64,000 bases of DNA from Methylobacterium sp. E-065 (GTDB taxonomy: Bacteria > Pseudomonadota > Alphaproteobacteria > Rhizobiales > Beijerinckiaceae), in the NCBI RefSeq assembly GCF_022829605.1, contig NZ_JAKSYD010000122.1, positions 1 to 64,000 of the forward strand, given 5' to 3'. The notes beneath the pieces were generated by a model. It was not told the origin of the DNA, ran no database searches, and saw only the letters and a list, made by a program, of their open reading frames with translations. Below are positions 1 through 7,287 of the stretch, piece after piece. The translations under genes and the position numbers were made by a program. Every line of letters starts with the position of its first letter. Position 1 is the stretch's first letter.

Positions 1-826
1 CGGCGAGGCGGTGTTCGTCGACGAGGCGATGGACATGTCGCCGCTGCCGTACACCGTAATCGTGGTCGACGAGATCGCCGACCTGATGATGGTGGCCGGC
101 AATGACATCGAGGGCGCGATCCAGCGTCTGGCTCAGATGGCACGCGCGGCCGGCCTCCACCTGATCATGTCGCGCCAGCGCCTGTCAGTGGACGTGATCA
201 CCGGAGCGATCAAGGCGAACTTCCCGTCCCGGATCGGCTTCCAGGTTGCCAGAAAGATCCAGAGCCGCACGATCCAGGGTGGGATGGGGGCGGAGCAGCG
301 TCGGGGTCAGCGCGACATTGTGTTCTTGGCCGGGGGCGGGCGCCCGACCCGGGTGCACGGGGCGTTCTGCTCGGACAGCGGGGTCGAGACCGTGGTCGCC
401 CAACTCACGCGCCAGGGCCGCCGCAGCTACCTCGACGCCGTCACGGCGGACGATGGGCCCGAGGAGCCCGCCAAGGAGGGCGGCCGCTCCGGCCGGGGCT
501 CGAAGAGCGCCGCCGCCGACCGGGCGGACCGCTCGGAGGAGCCGGCCGAGGAGGCCCCGGTGTTCGACATCGGCGCCTTCGCGGCGGCCACGGGCGGCGA
601 CTCGGACGACCTGTACAAGCAGGCCATCGAGGTGGTGCTGCGCGACGAGAAGGCCTCGACCAGCTACATCCAGCGCCGCCTGCAGATCGGCTACAACCGC
701 GCCGCCTCGATCATGGAGCGGATGGAGATCGAGGGGATCGTCGGCCCGGCCAACCATGCCGGCAAGCGCGAGATCCTGGTCACGGGGGCGTCGCACAGCT
801 CGGCCGGGATGTACGACGACGAGTGA
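1..826 (+). CDS. ftsK: FtsK/SpoIIIE-type DNA translocase, C-terminal part (5' end outside window)
   Basis: Only the C-terminal ~274 codons are present and the frame is open from base 2. The end of the RecA-like motor is visible: a Walker B-like stretch VVDEIADLMMVAG, then QRLAQMARAAG, SVDVITG and AGGGRPTRVHG. A charged linker follows (about residues 150-190 of the visible part). Last comes a winged-helix gamma domain (DDLYKQAIEV to REILV), which in FtsK reads KOPS sites and contacts XerD. FtsK is a septal DNA pump that resolves chromosome termini. Several motor positions normally near-invariant differ: ATQRPS is MSRQRLS, TSKIDSRTIL is ARKIQSRTIQ, and GAEQLLGQGDML is GAEQRRGQRDIV. It may be a divergent paralogue. 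The downstream lolA-xthA order is usual for alphaproteobacteria. Confidence 0.85.
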   Translation, partial: GEAVFVDEAMDMSPLPYTVIVVDEIADLMMVAGNDIEGAIQRLAQMARAAGLHLIMSRQRLSVDVITGAIKANFPSRIGFQVARKIQSRTIQGGMGAEQRRGQRDIVFLAGGGRPTRVHGAFCSDSGVETVVAQLTRQGRRSYLDAVTADDGPEEPAKEGGRSGRGSKSAAADRADRSEEPAEEAPVFDIGAFAAATGGDSDDLYKQAIEVVLRDEKASTSYIQRRLQIGYNRAASIMERMEIEGIVGPANHAGKREILVTGASHSSAGMYDDE

Positions 827-960
827 AACTCCGTCCGGGCCGCCTGCTCGTGCGGCGGCCCGGACGTCGCATCTTCGCCACAGGGCGAGGCTCTAAGCCT
901 CGGGTCTCGCCCTCGTTTGCCGCTGAGGCCCGCCCGCGGGCCCGCCAGGAGACTCTGCCG

Positions 961-1848
961 ATGATCGGCCGCCGCATCCGCACAGCCGGCTCCGTGTTCG
1001 CCGCCGGGCTGTGGCTCGCGACCGCCAACCCGGCCGAGGCTCAGGTTGGCGCGTTCATCGACAGCCTGTTCGGCCACAAGGAGGAGCCGGCCCCGCAGCC
1101 GGAGGCCGCCCCGGCTCCCGCGCCCGCCAAGAAGGCCGCGCCCAAGAAGGACGCCGCCAAGGACGCGAAGGCGGGCGCCAAATCCGCGAAGGCCGCCGAG
1201 AAGGCCGACCACAAGGCGCCCGAGTCCAAGGTTGCGGCGGTCGGCGCGCCTGCGGCGGTCGCCCCCGGCGAGCCGGCGGATGCCGCCACCCTGCTCGCCC
1301 AGGCCAACGCCTATTTCAACGGGATCAACACGCTGACGGGCAACTTCATGCAGATCGGCGCCGACGGGCGTCGGATCGGCGGCAAGCTGACGCTGGCCAA
1401 GCCCGGCCGCCTGCGCTTCGACTACGACCAGCCCTCGCCGCTGGAGGTGGTGGCCGACGGCACCTCGGTGGCGGTGCGCGACCGCAAGCTCAACACCCAG
1501 GATCTCTACTTCATCGCCCAGACGCCGCTGAAATTCCTGCTGCGCGAGAAGATCGACCTCGCCCGCGACCTCACGGTGACCGACGTGGCCAACGATCCCT
1601 CCGGCGTGCGCATCAGCCTGGAGGACCGCGCGACGCTGGGCGGGACCTCGAAGATTCAGCTGTTCTTCGATGCCGATCTCAAGACGCTGAGCCAGTGGCG
1701 GATCACCGATCCGCAGGGCTACATCACCACGGTGACGCTCTCGAACCTGCAGAGGGGCAAGAGCGTCGACGGCAGCTTGTTCTTCATCAATTACGGGCGC
1801 GCCGAGGACAAGGCGATGCAGCAGCAGATCCAGCAGTCGCAGCAGTAG
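961..1848 (+). CDS. lolA: Outer-membrane lipoprotein carrier protein LolA
   Basis: 295 aa. The N-terminus has a short basic segment and a hydrophobic stretch ending ANPAEAQ, a plausible signal peptide. A Lys/Ala/Pro-rich linker (about residues 40-95) precedes the LolA fold, recognised by NTLTGNFMQ, GKLTLAKPGRLRFDYD and PLEVVADG. LolA carries lipoproteins across the periplasm from LolCDE to the outer membrane. The ATG at 961 is chosen because a purine-rich AGGAGA lies about 8 bases before it and it begins a signal peptide; an open frame further upstream lacks such features. The long Lys/Ala linker is an extension relative to enterobacterial LolA. It directly follows ftsK. Confidence 0.88.
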   Translation: MIGRRIRTAGSVFAAGLWLATANPAEAQVGAFIDSLFGHKEEPAPQPEAAPAPAPAKKAAPKKDAAKDAKAGAKSAKAAEKADHKAPESKVAAVGAPAAVAPGEPADAATLLAQANAYFNGINTLTGNFMQIGADGRRIGGKLTLAKPGRLRFDYDQPSPLEVVADGTSVAVRDRKLNTQDLYFIAQTPLKFLLREKIDLARDLTVTDVANDPSGVRISLEDRATLGGTSKIQLFFDADLKTLSQWRITDPQGYITTVTLSNLQRGKSVDGSLFFINYGRAEDKAMQQQIQQSQQ

Positions 1849-1857
1849 GCGACGTCC

Positions 1858-2589
1858 TCACGCCGCCGTCGCGTCGAGGCCGGCGCTGCGCCAGCGGTCG
1901 AGCTCCCGGTCGATCGCCGCCTCGGTACAGCGCAGGAATTCGGCGGCCGGCAGGCCCGGGGCGACGGCGGCGAGGTAGCTGACCACGACGGTCCCGGCCC
2001 GGGTGGCCATCCCCCCTGGCCAGAACAGCCCGGAATTCACCGCCACCGGCACCACCGGCAGGCCGAGCCGCCCGTAGAGCAGTTCGACCCCGCGCTTGAA
2101 GCGCAGCGGCGCGGCAATGCCGCCGCGGGTGCCTTCGGGGAAGATCAGAACCGACCGGCCGGCCGCCACGGCGGCGCGCCCCTCGTCGATCATGGTGCGC
2201 AGGGCCTGGGTGCCATTGCCGCGGTCGATGATGATCATTGGCGAGCGCCGCAGGAACCAGCCGACCACCGGGATCGACAGCAGCTCCCGTTTGGCGACGA
2301 TCGCCACGTCCGGCACCAGAACCAGGAAGGCCAGCGTCTCCCAGGTCGATTGGTGGTTGGCCACGATCAGGCAGGGCTCGGCCGGCAGGTGCTGGCGGCC
2401 CTCCTCGACGTAGCGCAGGCCGACGATGCCCCGCAGTCCGGCCAGAATCCCGCGGGCCCACAGCCGCGTCGCCCGGCGGATCGGCCGCTGTGGCGAGCCG
2501 GACAGCAGGAAGATCACCAGGGGGACGAGGAACAGAGTCGTCCAGGCCGCCCAGTAGACGGCGAACAGGAACGAGCGGGCATGGGCCAT
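1858..2589 (-). CDS. Lysophospholipid acyltransferase, PlsC family
   Basis: 243 aa, probably a 1-acyl-sn-glycerol-3-phosphate acyltransferase of the inner membrane. A long hydrophobic N-terminal segment (residues 6-30) is followed by the acyltransferase motifs: block I NHQSTWE around His79 (HX4E rather than the more usual HX4D), IIIDRGNG, and block III FPEGTR near residue 149. These enzymes acylate lysophosphatidate in phospholipid synthesis. The start at 2589 gives MAHARSFLF; a longer reading would add 20 unlikely residues. It is convergent with lolA (9 bp between stops) and divergent from xthA. Confidence 0.85.
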   Translation of the reverse strand: MAHARSFLFAVYWAAWTTLFLVPLVIFLLSGSPQRPIRRATRLWARGILAGLRGIVGLRYVEEGRQHLPAEPCLIVANHQSTWETLAFLVLVPDVAIVAKRELLSIPVVGWFLRRSPMIIIDRGNGTQALRTMIDEGRAAVAAGRSVLIFPEGTRGGIAAPLRFKRGVELLYGRLGLPVVPVAVNSGLFWPGGMATRAGTVVVSYLAAVAPGLPAAEFLRCTEAAIDRELDRWRSAGLDATAA

Positions 2590-2743
2590 GGCTGGGCTTC
2601 GACGCGGGGACAGGGCAGCGCCCGGGCATAGCGCGTGCCTGCCGGACACGCACGGCCTTTTGCCTCATCGACGGCGAGCGGACTGTCGCGGACCGCGAAA
2701 TCCGCTATCGGAGCACAGCCCCGTCCGAACCCAGACCCTGCCC

Positions 2744-3553
2744 GTGCAACTCTCCGTCACCACCTGGAACATCAATTCGGTGCGCCTGCGCATCGATCTC
2801 GTGCTGCGTTTCCTGGCCGAGCACAGACCGGATGTGCTGTGCCTTCAGGAGACGAAGTGCCCGGACGACGCCTTCCCGCTGAAGGCCCTGCGCGGCTCCG
2901 GCTACGAGCACGTGATGTTCGCCGGCCAAAAGGGCTACAACGGCGTCGCGATCCTCTCGCGCTTTCCCCTGCACACCCGCGCCGTGATGGGTTTCTGCGA
3001 GCGCCAGGATGCCCGCCACATCTCGGCGGTGCTTGGGCCGGAAGCGGGCGCCGCCGCGGGGATCGTGCTGCACGATTTCTACGTCCCGGCCGGCGGCGAC
3101 GTGCCGGACCGCGACCTCAATCCGAAATTCGCCCACAAGCTCGACTTCCTGTCCGAACTGCGCGCCTGGGGCGGCAAGCGCGTCTCCGGTCCGGCGATCC
3201 TGATGGGCGACCTCAACGTCGCGCCACTCGAGCACGACGTCTGGTCGCACAAGCAGCTCCTCGACGTGGTGAGCCACACGCCCGTAGAGACCGAGGCGCT
3301 GGAAATCCTGCGCGGCGAGGCCGGCTGGATCGACACGGCGCGCCACCTCACTCCGGAGCCCGAGAAGATCTACACGTGGTGGAGCTACCGCTCCCCCGAT
3401 TGGGCGGCTGCCAACAAGGGCCGGCGTCTCGATCACCTCTGGGTCTCGTCCGATCTCGCCGGCACGGTCCGCAAGGTCGAGGTGCTGCGCGACGCAAGGG
3501 GCTGGGAGCGACCCTCCGACCACGCGCCGGTCACATTGACGCTGGACCTCTGA
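2744..3553 (+). CDS. xthA: Exodeoxyribonuclease III
   Basis: 269 aa from a GTG start, after which the family N-terminus (LSVTTWNINSVRLR) begins at once. Endonuclease/exonuclease/phosphatase fold: LCLQETK carries the metal-binding Glu, GYNGVAILS and GDLNVAP follow, YTWWSYR is typical of the family, and the C-terminal GRRLDHLWVS and SDHAPVTL carry the catalytic Asp and His. It acts in base excision repair as AP endonuclease and 3'-5' exonuclease. Length matches family members (~260-270 aa). The longer open frame to 2588 overlaps the divergent plsC start and adds unrelated sequence, so it is rejected. Confidence 0.92.
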   Translation: MQLSVTTWNINSVRLRIDLVLRFLAEHRPDVLCLQETKCPDDAFPLKALRGSGYEHVMFAGQKGYNGVAILSRFPLHTRAVMGFCERQDARHISAVLGPEAGAAAGIVLHDFYVPAGGDVPDRDLNPKFAHKLDFLSELRAWGGKRVSGPAILMGDLNVAPLEHDVWSHKQLLDVVSHTPVETEALEILRGEAGWIDTARHLTPEPEKIYTWWSYRSPDWAAANKGRRLDHLWVSSDLAGTVRKVEVLRDARGWERPSDHAPVTLTLDL

Positions 3554-3627
3554 TCCCGAGCACCGGGCGGAACCGCGCTTCTTCCGGGGCATTGCCCGCT
3601 CACGAGCCCGTGACGTGAGGTGACCCG

Positions 3628-3726
3628 ATGCGCAAGATCCTGATCGCCTTCCTCCTTCCCCGAGTCGTTTCGTTTCTCCGCAATCGCTACGGCAAGCCGC
3701 ATGCGAACCGCGGCCGGGCGTTCTAA
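3628..3726 (+). CDS. Small basic membrane-like peptide (hypothetical)
   Basis: 32 codons, reading MRKILIAFLLPRVVSFLRNR then a short polar tail. A GAGG ribosome-binding sequence sits about 8 bases upstream. The composition, one hydrophobic helix flanked by Arg/Lys, would suit a membrane-associated peptide. It lies between xthA and the SDR gene. About 38 bases upstream of its start is GGAAC-N16-CATT, one base away from an EcfG -35/-10 pair. No function is recognised and it could be non-coding. Confidence 0.35.
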   Translation: MRKILIAFLLPRVVSFLRNRYGKPHANRGRAF

Positions 3727-3828
3727 GCCGGCAGACGACCTGCGCGCGGCTGTGACGGCCGGGCGCAGACGGTTCGATCGGCCGCGGCCCTAGATCCGGC
3801 GGGACCCGTCCGCCCAGGAGCCGTACCG

Positions 3829-4707
3829 ATGACCCAGGATCCCCGCGAGGCCGGCCCACGTCCGCCCTACCCCGGCGACCAGCAGCAGCCCCGCCCGGGG
3901 CTGACCACGAAGATGACGCCGCGCCCCGACCATGGCGAGGTGAGCTACGTCGGCAAGGGCCTGCTCGTCGGTCAGGCCGCGCTGATCACCGGCGGCGATT
4001 CCGGCATCGGCCGGGCGGTCGCCATCGCGTATGCCCGCGAGGGCGCGGACGTCGCGATCTCCTACCTCGACGTCGAGCAGAAAGACGCCGAGGACACGAA
4101 GGCCTGGGTCGAGAAGGCCGGCCGCCGCTGCCTGCTGCTGCCCGGCGATATCCGCGACGAGGCCCATTGCCGAAGCCTCGTGGCGTGCACCGTGGAGGCG
4201 TTCGGCCGCCTCGACATCCTCGTGAACAACGCGGCCGCCCAGGTGGTGAACGATGGCCTCGACGATCTGAAGGCCCCCGACATCGAAGGCTCGTTCCGGG
4301 CCAACGTGTTCGCGATGTACTATCTCACCCAGGCGGCGGTGCCCCATATGAAGCCGGGCGCGGCGATCGTGAACAGCACGAGCGTGCAAGCCAAGGTCGC
4401 CGATCCCAGCATGCTGATCTATGCGGCCACCAAGGGTGCGATCGCGAGCCTGACGATCGGCCTGTCGAACCTGCTCGCGCCAAAGGGCATCCGGGTGAAC
4501 TGCGTCGCGCCCGGGCCGGTCTGGACCCCGATCCAGCCGATCGTGAAGGATCCCGAGCAGATCGCACAGCTCGGCGCGCAGACGCCGCTCGGCCGCGCCG
4601 GCCAGCCCGCCGAACTGGCCCCGGCTTACGTGCTGCTCGCTTCCCGGGAGGGCAGCTACATGTCGGGCGCCCTGGTGCCGGTGACCGGCGGCATGCCGAT
4701 GCTCTGA
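3829..4707 (+). CDS. Short-chain dehydrogenase/reductase, stress-type
   Basis: 292 aa NAD(P)-dependent oxidoreductase. A Pro/Gln-rich N-terminal extension of about 45 residues precedes the Rossmann fold. The cofactor motif TGGDSGIG is at residues 54-61, the NNA motif at 133-135, and the catalytic YxxxK at Tyr198/Lys202 with a Ser before it in NSTSVQA. This long subclass resembles Bacillus general stress protein GSP39/YhdF-type SDRs; the substrate cannot be told. Many alphaproteobacterial relatives belong to the general stress regulon, but I see no perfect EcfG box just upstream. Confidence 0.85.
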   Translation: MTQDPREAGPRPPYPGDQQQPRPGLTTKMTPRPDHGEVSYVGKGLLVGQAALITGGDSGIGRAVAIAYAREGADVAISYLDVEQKDAEDTKAWVEKAGRRCLLLPGDIRDEAHCRSLVACTVEAFGRLDILVNNAAAQVVNDGLDDLKAPDIEGSFRANVFAMYYLTQAAVPHMKPGAAIVNSTSVQAKVADPSMLIYAATKGAIASLTIGLSNLLAPKGIRVNCVAPGPVWTPIQPIVKDPEQIAQLGAQTPLGRAGQPAELAPAYVLLASREGSYMSGALVPVTGGMPML

Positions 4708-5047
4708 GCACCGGATGGCGCGCGGGCCGGACAGCCCGGAGCCGTACCCGACTTCTGGCCGGCTGAGGCCTGGCGGATGCGCCCGCGATCGGGAGGACTA
4801 CGCCGGGCAAACCTGTGCTTGCGTGGGGTGAGATCCGTACGATGGCGCCCAGCGGCGTCATCGGCTCGGATCGCGCCCTGCCGACCAAGCGTATACGGGT
4901 TCGGTCATGTGCGTACGCGGCCGACACAGCAGGTCGCGCATTCAATACAACTATAAGTGATTTCGAGAACGCGAAATTAACCACTGTAGAAAGGCGAAAG
5001 CAACCGAAGATTGCATATTCGGTTATTGGCGAAAATCGGAGGTGCTC
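4708..5047 (+). promoter_or_regulatory. Long intergenic region, AT-rich toward its 3' end, with a dyad before the repeat-protein gene
   Basis: 340 bases without a gene. The first two thirds are ordinary GC-rich sequence. From about 4940 to 5035 the composition falls sharply in GC compared with everything around it, as expected for a promoter/operator region. A perfect dyad AACCGAA (5002-5008), 9-base spacer, TTCGGTT (5018-5024) sits about 23 bases before the start codon and could be a regulator site or a leader hairpin. I could not fix a convincing -35/-10 pair. The ribosome-binding site GGAGG lies at 5038-5042. Confidence 0.45.
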
Positions 5048-7207
5048 ATGTCGTCATCCCCACTCGCGATCCTCAGCCCCACCACGCGCTCGCTCGAATG
5101 GCTCGTCGGTCCAGGCGCGTTGCTCTCGTCCACTGCACTCTCGACCGGCCAGCTCGCGAGCCTCGGCCCGATCGCCTCGCAGATCGAGGGGGCGCTCAGC
5201 GCCGGCACGGGAAGTGAAGGCGGCTCGCCCCTTCCCGAAACGCTGGCCGAGACCGCCAACACCATCGTCCTCGATACGCATGCGCAGCTTGAGACGGTCG
5301 GCCACAACGTCGCGCCGCTGAACGGACCGCTGCACGGCCTCACCAATCTCGGCGAGACGATCGGCCTGGGCCATATCGGCGAGGCCGGCAACCTGATCAC
5401 CGATCTTTCGGGCGCGGTCGCGAATCCGGCTGGTCTCGATACGGTCGCGCCGCTCCTCGCCGATGCCGGCCATGTCACCGATGCAGCCAACGCGCTGGTC
5501 GACTTGGTGGCGGCGGTTCCGAGCGCCGGCAACGGTCTCGTCGGCTCTGGCAGCGTCCTCACGCCAGCGACCGATATCCTCAACCAGACGGTGCTCGATC
5601 TCCATACGACGCTCGAGGATGCAGGCCATTCGATCCCGCAGCTCAACGGGCCGATCCACGGCCTCACGGGCCTCGGCGAGACGGTCGGCCTCGGCCATCT
5701 CGGCGAGCCGGGCAATCTGCTGACCGACACCCTCCCGGTCGCCGGATCGATCCTGAACGGCGGCGGCCTCGCCTCGGCGAGCCCTGTCCTGTCCGACCTC
5801 GGCCATGTGCTGGGTTCGACCGACACGCTGCTCGGCTCCGTCACCGGCGCCGTCAGCGGCGGCAATCTGCTGGCGTCGAATGGGCTCCTCGCCCCGGTCA
5901 CGAACCTCGCGAACACGGGCGTCCTCGACCTTCACATGACCCTCGAGAATCTCGGCCATGAGATTCCTCTGCTCAACGATGCCATCCACGGCCTGACCAA
6001 CCTCGGCGAGACGGTCGGCCTCGGCTATATCGGCACAAGCGGAAACCTCGTCACCGACGTGGTTGGTTTGCCTGGCGACGTGCTGGGTGGCCACGGGCTC
6101 GGCGCGGTGTCCCCGATCCTCGGCGATCTCGGCGCGGTGACACACTCCGCGGGCGGCCTCGTCGACGGGGTGACCGGCATCGCCGGCGGCCTCGGCAGCG
6201 GCGGGACCGGCATCCCGGCCGTCGGCAGCCTCCTCACGCCGGTGACCGCCACGGTGGACGGGCTGCTCGGCGATCACGCCACGGATCCGCTCGCCGGCCT
6301 CCTCGGCGGCGTGGCCGGTGGGGCGCAGAGTGGAACCGGTGCCCTGCTGGGAGCCGGCGCCCCGCTTCAGCCGGTGGGCGCTGTCGCCAACACGCTGATT
6401 GACACGGTCCATGCGGGCCTGGAGCAGGTCGGCCACGACGTGCCGGTGCTGAACGACCCACTCCATACCGTCATCAACCTCGGCAACACGGCGGGCCTTG
6501 GCGAGACGAGCAACCTCGTCACCGACGTGGTCAACCTGCCCGGGGCCGTGCTGGCCGGGAACGGCGTCCCTGCAGCGGGCCAGATCGTGAGCGACGTCGG
6601 TCATGTCGCGGATGCGGCGGGCGGGGTCTTGGGCTCGGTGACGGGTCTCATCCCCGCAGGCAGTGGCGCGGGATCGGGCGCGGTGCTCGACGGCGTCCTG
6701 ACCCCGGTGACGACGGCTTTGGGCTCGGTCGGGTCCGGGGCCGCCGGAAATGCGGCCGGTACCCTGCTCGGCAACCTCACCGGCGGCACGATCGGCGATG
6801 GCGGCGCCGGGACGCACCCGCTGGTCGACGTGTCGGCAGGGCCGGCGACCACATCGCCGGTGGCGGACGCCGCGATCCTCACGCCCTCCGCTGATCCCGC
6901 CCACACTGTTCAGGTGAGCGCGGTCGCGGTAGGCGCCGATCAGCCGAGCCTGGCGACGGCGAACCTGCTGAGCGGTGACAGCATCCAACTGCCGCAGACC
7001 AGCGGCGGCGGCGTGGATTCCCTGGTCGGCCAACTCGCCAACGTTGTCCCGGCTACGCATGCGGGCTCGGCCGATGCCGGGGCGTCCCATGGCGCCAGCA
7101 TCGATCTCGGGGTCGTCACGCTCGATCTCGGCGGCCACGCCGATGTCCAGCACACCGACCCGACCCCGCACACGACGACGAGCGGTCTGCACCTGCTCGG
7201 CCTCTGA
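5048..7207 (+). CDS. Repeat-rich Gly/Ala/Leu protein, probable type I secretion substrate
   Basis: 719 aa, starting with ATG 5 bases after GGAGG. No signal peptide and essentially no Cys; very rich in Gly, Ala, Val, Leu and Thr. A unit of roughly 50 conserved residues recurs at about residues 71, 179, 289 and 448. It reads N-x-x-V/I-L-D-x-H-x-x-LE-x-x-GH, then LN-x-P-x-HG-LTNLGETVGLG, then GNL-x-TD. Spacers between units often contain LTPVT. The last 40 residues (DLGVVTLDLGGHADVQH onward) are less repetitive and could hold the export signal. No RTX GGxGxDxxx nonapeptides are seen. The exporter genes follow at once, so secretion by that system is an inference. The function outside the cell (adhesin, matrix or surface-layer protein) is unknown. 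Confidence 0.75.
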   Translation: MSSSPLAILSPTTRSLEWLVGPGALLSSTALSTGQLASLGPIASQIEGALSAGTGSEGGSPLPETLAETANTIVLDTHAQLETVGHNVAPLNGPLHGLTNLGETIGLGHIGEAGNLITDLSGAVANPAGLDTVAPLLADAGHVTDAANALVDLVAAVPSAGNGLVGSGSVLTPATDILNQTVLDLHTTLEDAGHSIPQLNGPIHGLTGLGETVGLGHLGEPGNLLTDTLPVAGSILNGGGLASASPVLSDLGHVLGSTDTLLGSVTGAVSGGNLLASNGLLAPVTNLANTGVLDLHMTLENLGHEIPLLNDAIHGLTNLGETVGLGYIGTSGNLVTDVVGLPGDVLGGHGLGAVSPILGDLGAVTHSAGGLVDGVTGIAGGLGSGGTGIPAVGSLLTPVTATVDGLLGDHATDPLAGLLGGVAGGAQSGTGALLGAGAPLQPVGAVANTLIDTVHAGLEQVGHDVPVLNDPLHTVINLGNTAGLGETSNLVTDVVNLPGAVLAGNGVPAAGQIVSDVGHVADAAGGVLGSVTGLIPAGSGAGSGAVLDGVLTPVTTALGSVGSGAAGNAAGTLLGNLTGGTIGDGGAGTHPLVDVSAGPATTSPVADAAILTPSADPAHTVQVSAVAVGADQPSLATANLLSGDSIQLPQTSGGGVDSLVGQLANVVPATHAGSADAGASHGASIDLGVVTLDLGGHADVQHTDPTPHTTTSGLHLLGL

Positions 7208-7215
7208 GGCCGAGA

Positions 7216-7241
7216 GCCCCCGCCGCAGCCGCGGCGGGGGC
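7216..7241 (+). terminator. Strong hairpin between repeat-protein gene and exporter gene
   Basis: An 11-bp perfect GC stem (GCCCCCGCCGC / GCGGCGGGGGC) with a 4-base loop, starting 9 bases after the stop codon. There is no T-run after it, so it may be a partial terminator or an mRNA-stabilising end. It would favour more substrate than exporter message. Confidence 0.55.
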
Positions 7242-7287
7242 CATTATCGCCGCCGCCGCGCCACACCGAGCAACCGGGGAAGTACCT

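Noticed and set aside
3569-3593. EcfG promoter before the small peptide gene
   Set aside because: GGAAC-N16-CATT misses CGTT by one base, so it is kept only as a remark.
5240-6560. Direct repeats considered as a CRISPR array
   Set aside because: Repeat period is ~325 bases, the units vary, and the phase keeps the protein frame; these are protein repeats.
5054-7192. A 712-codon minus-strand frame opposite the repeat protein
   Set aside because: The repeats make both strands open. The plus frame has the ribosome-binding site and exporter genes behind it; the minus frame is Arg/His-rich shadow.
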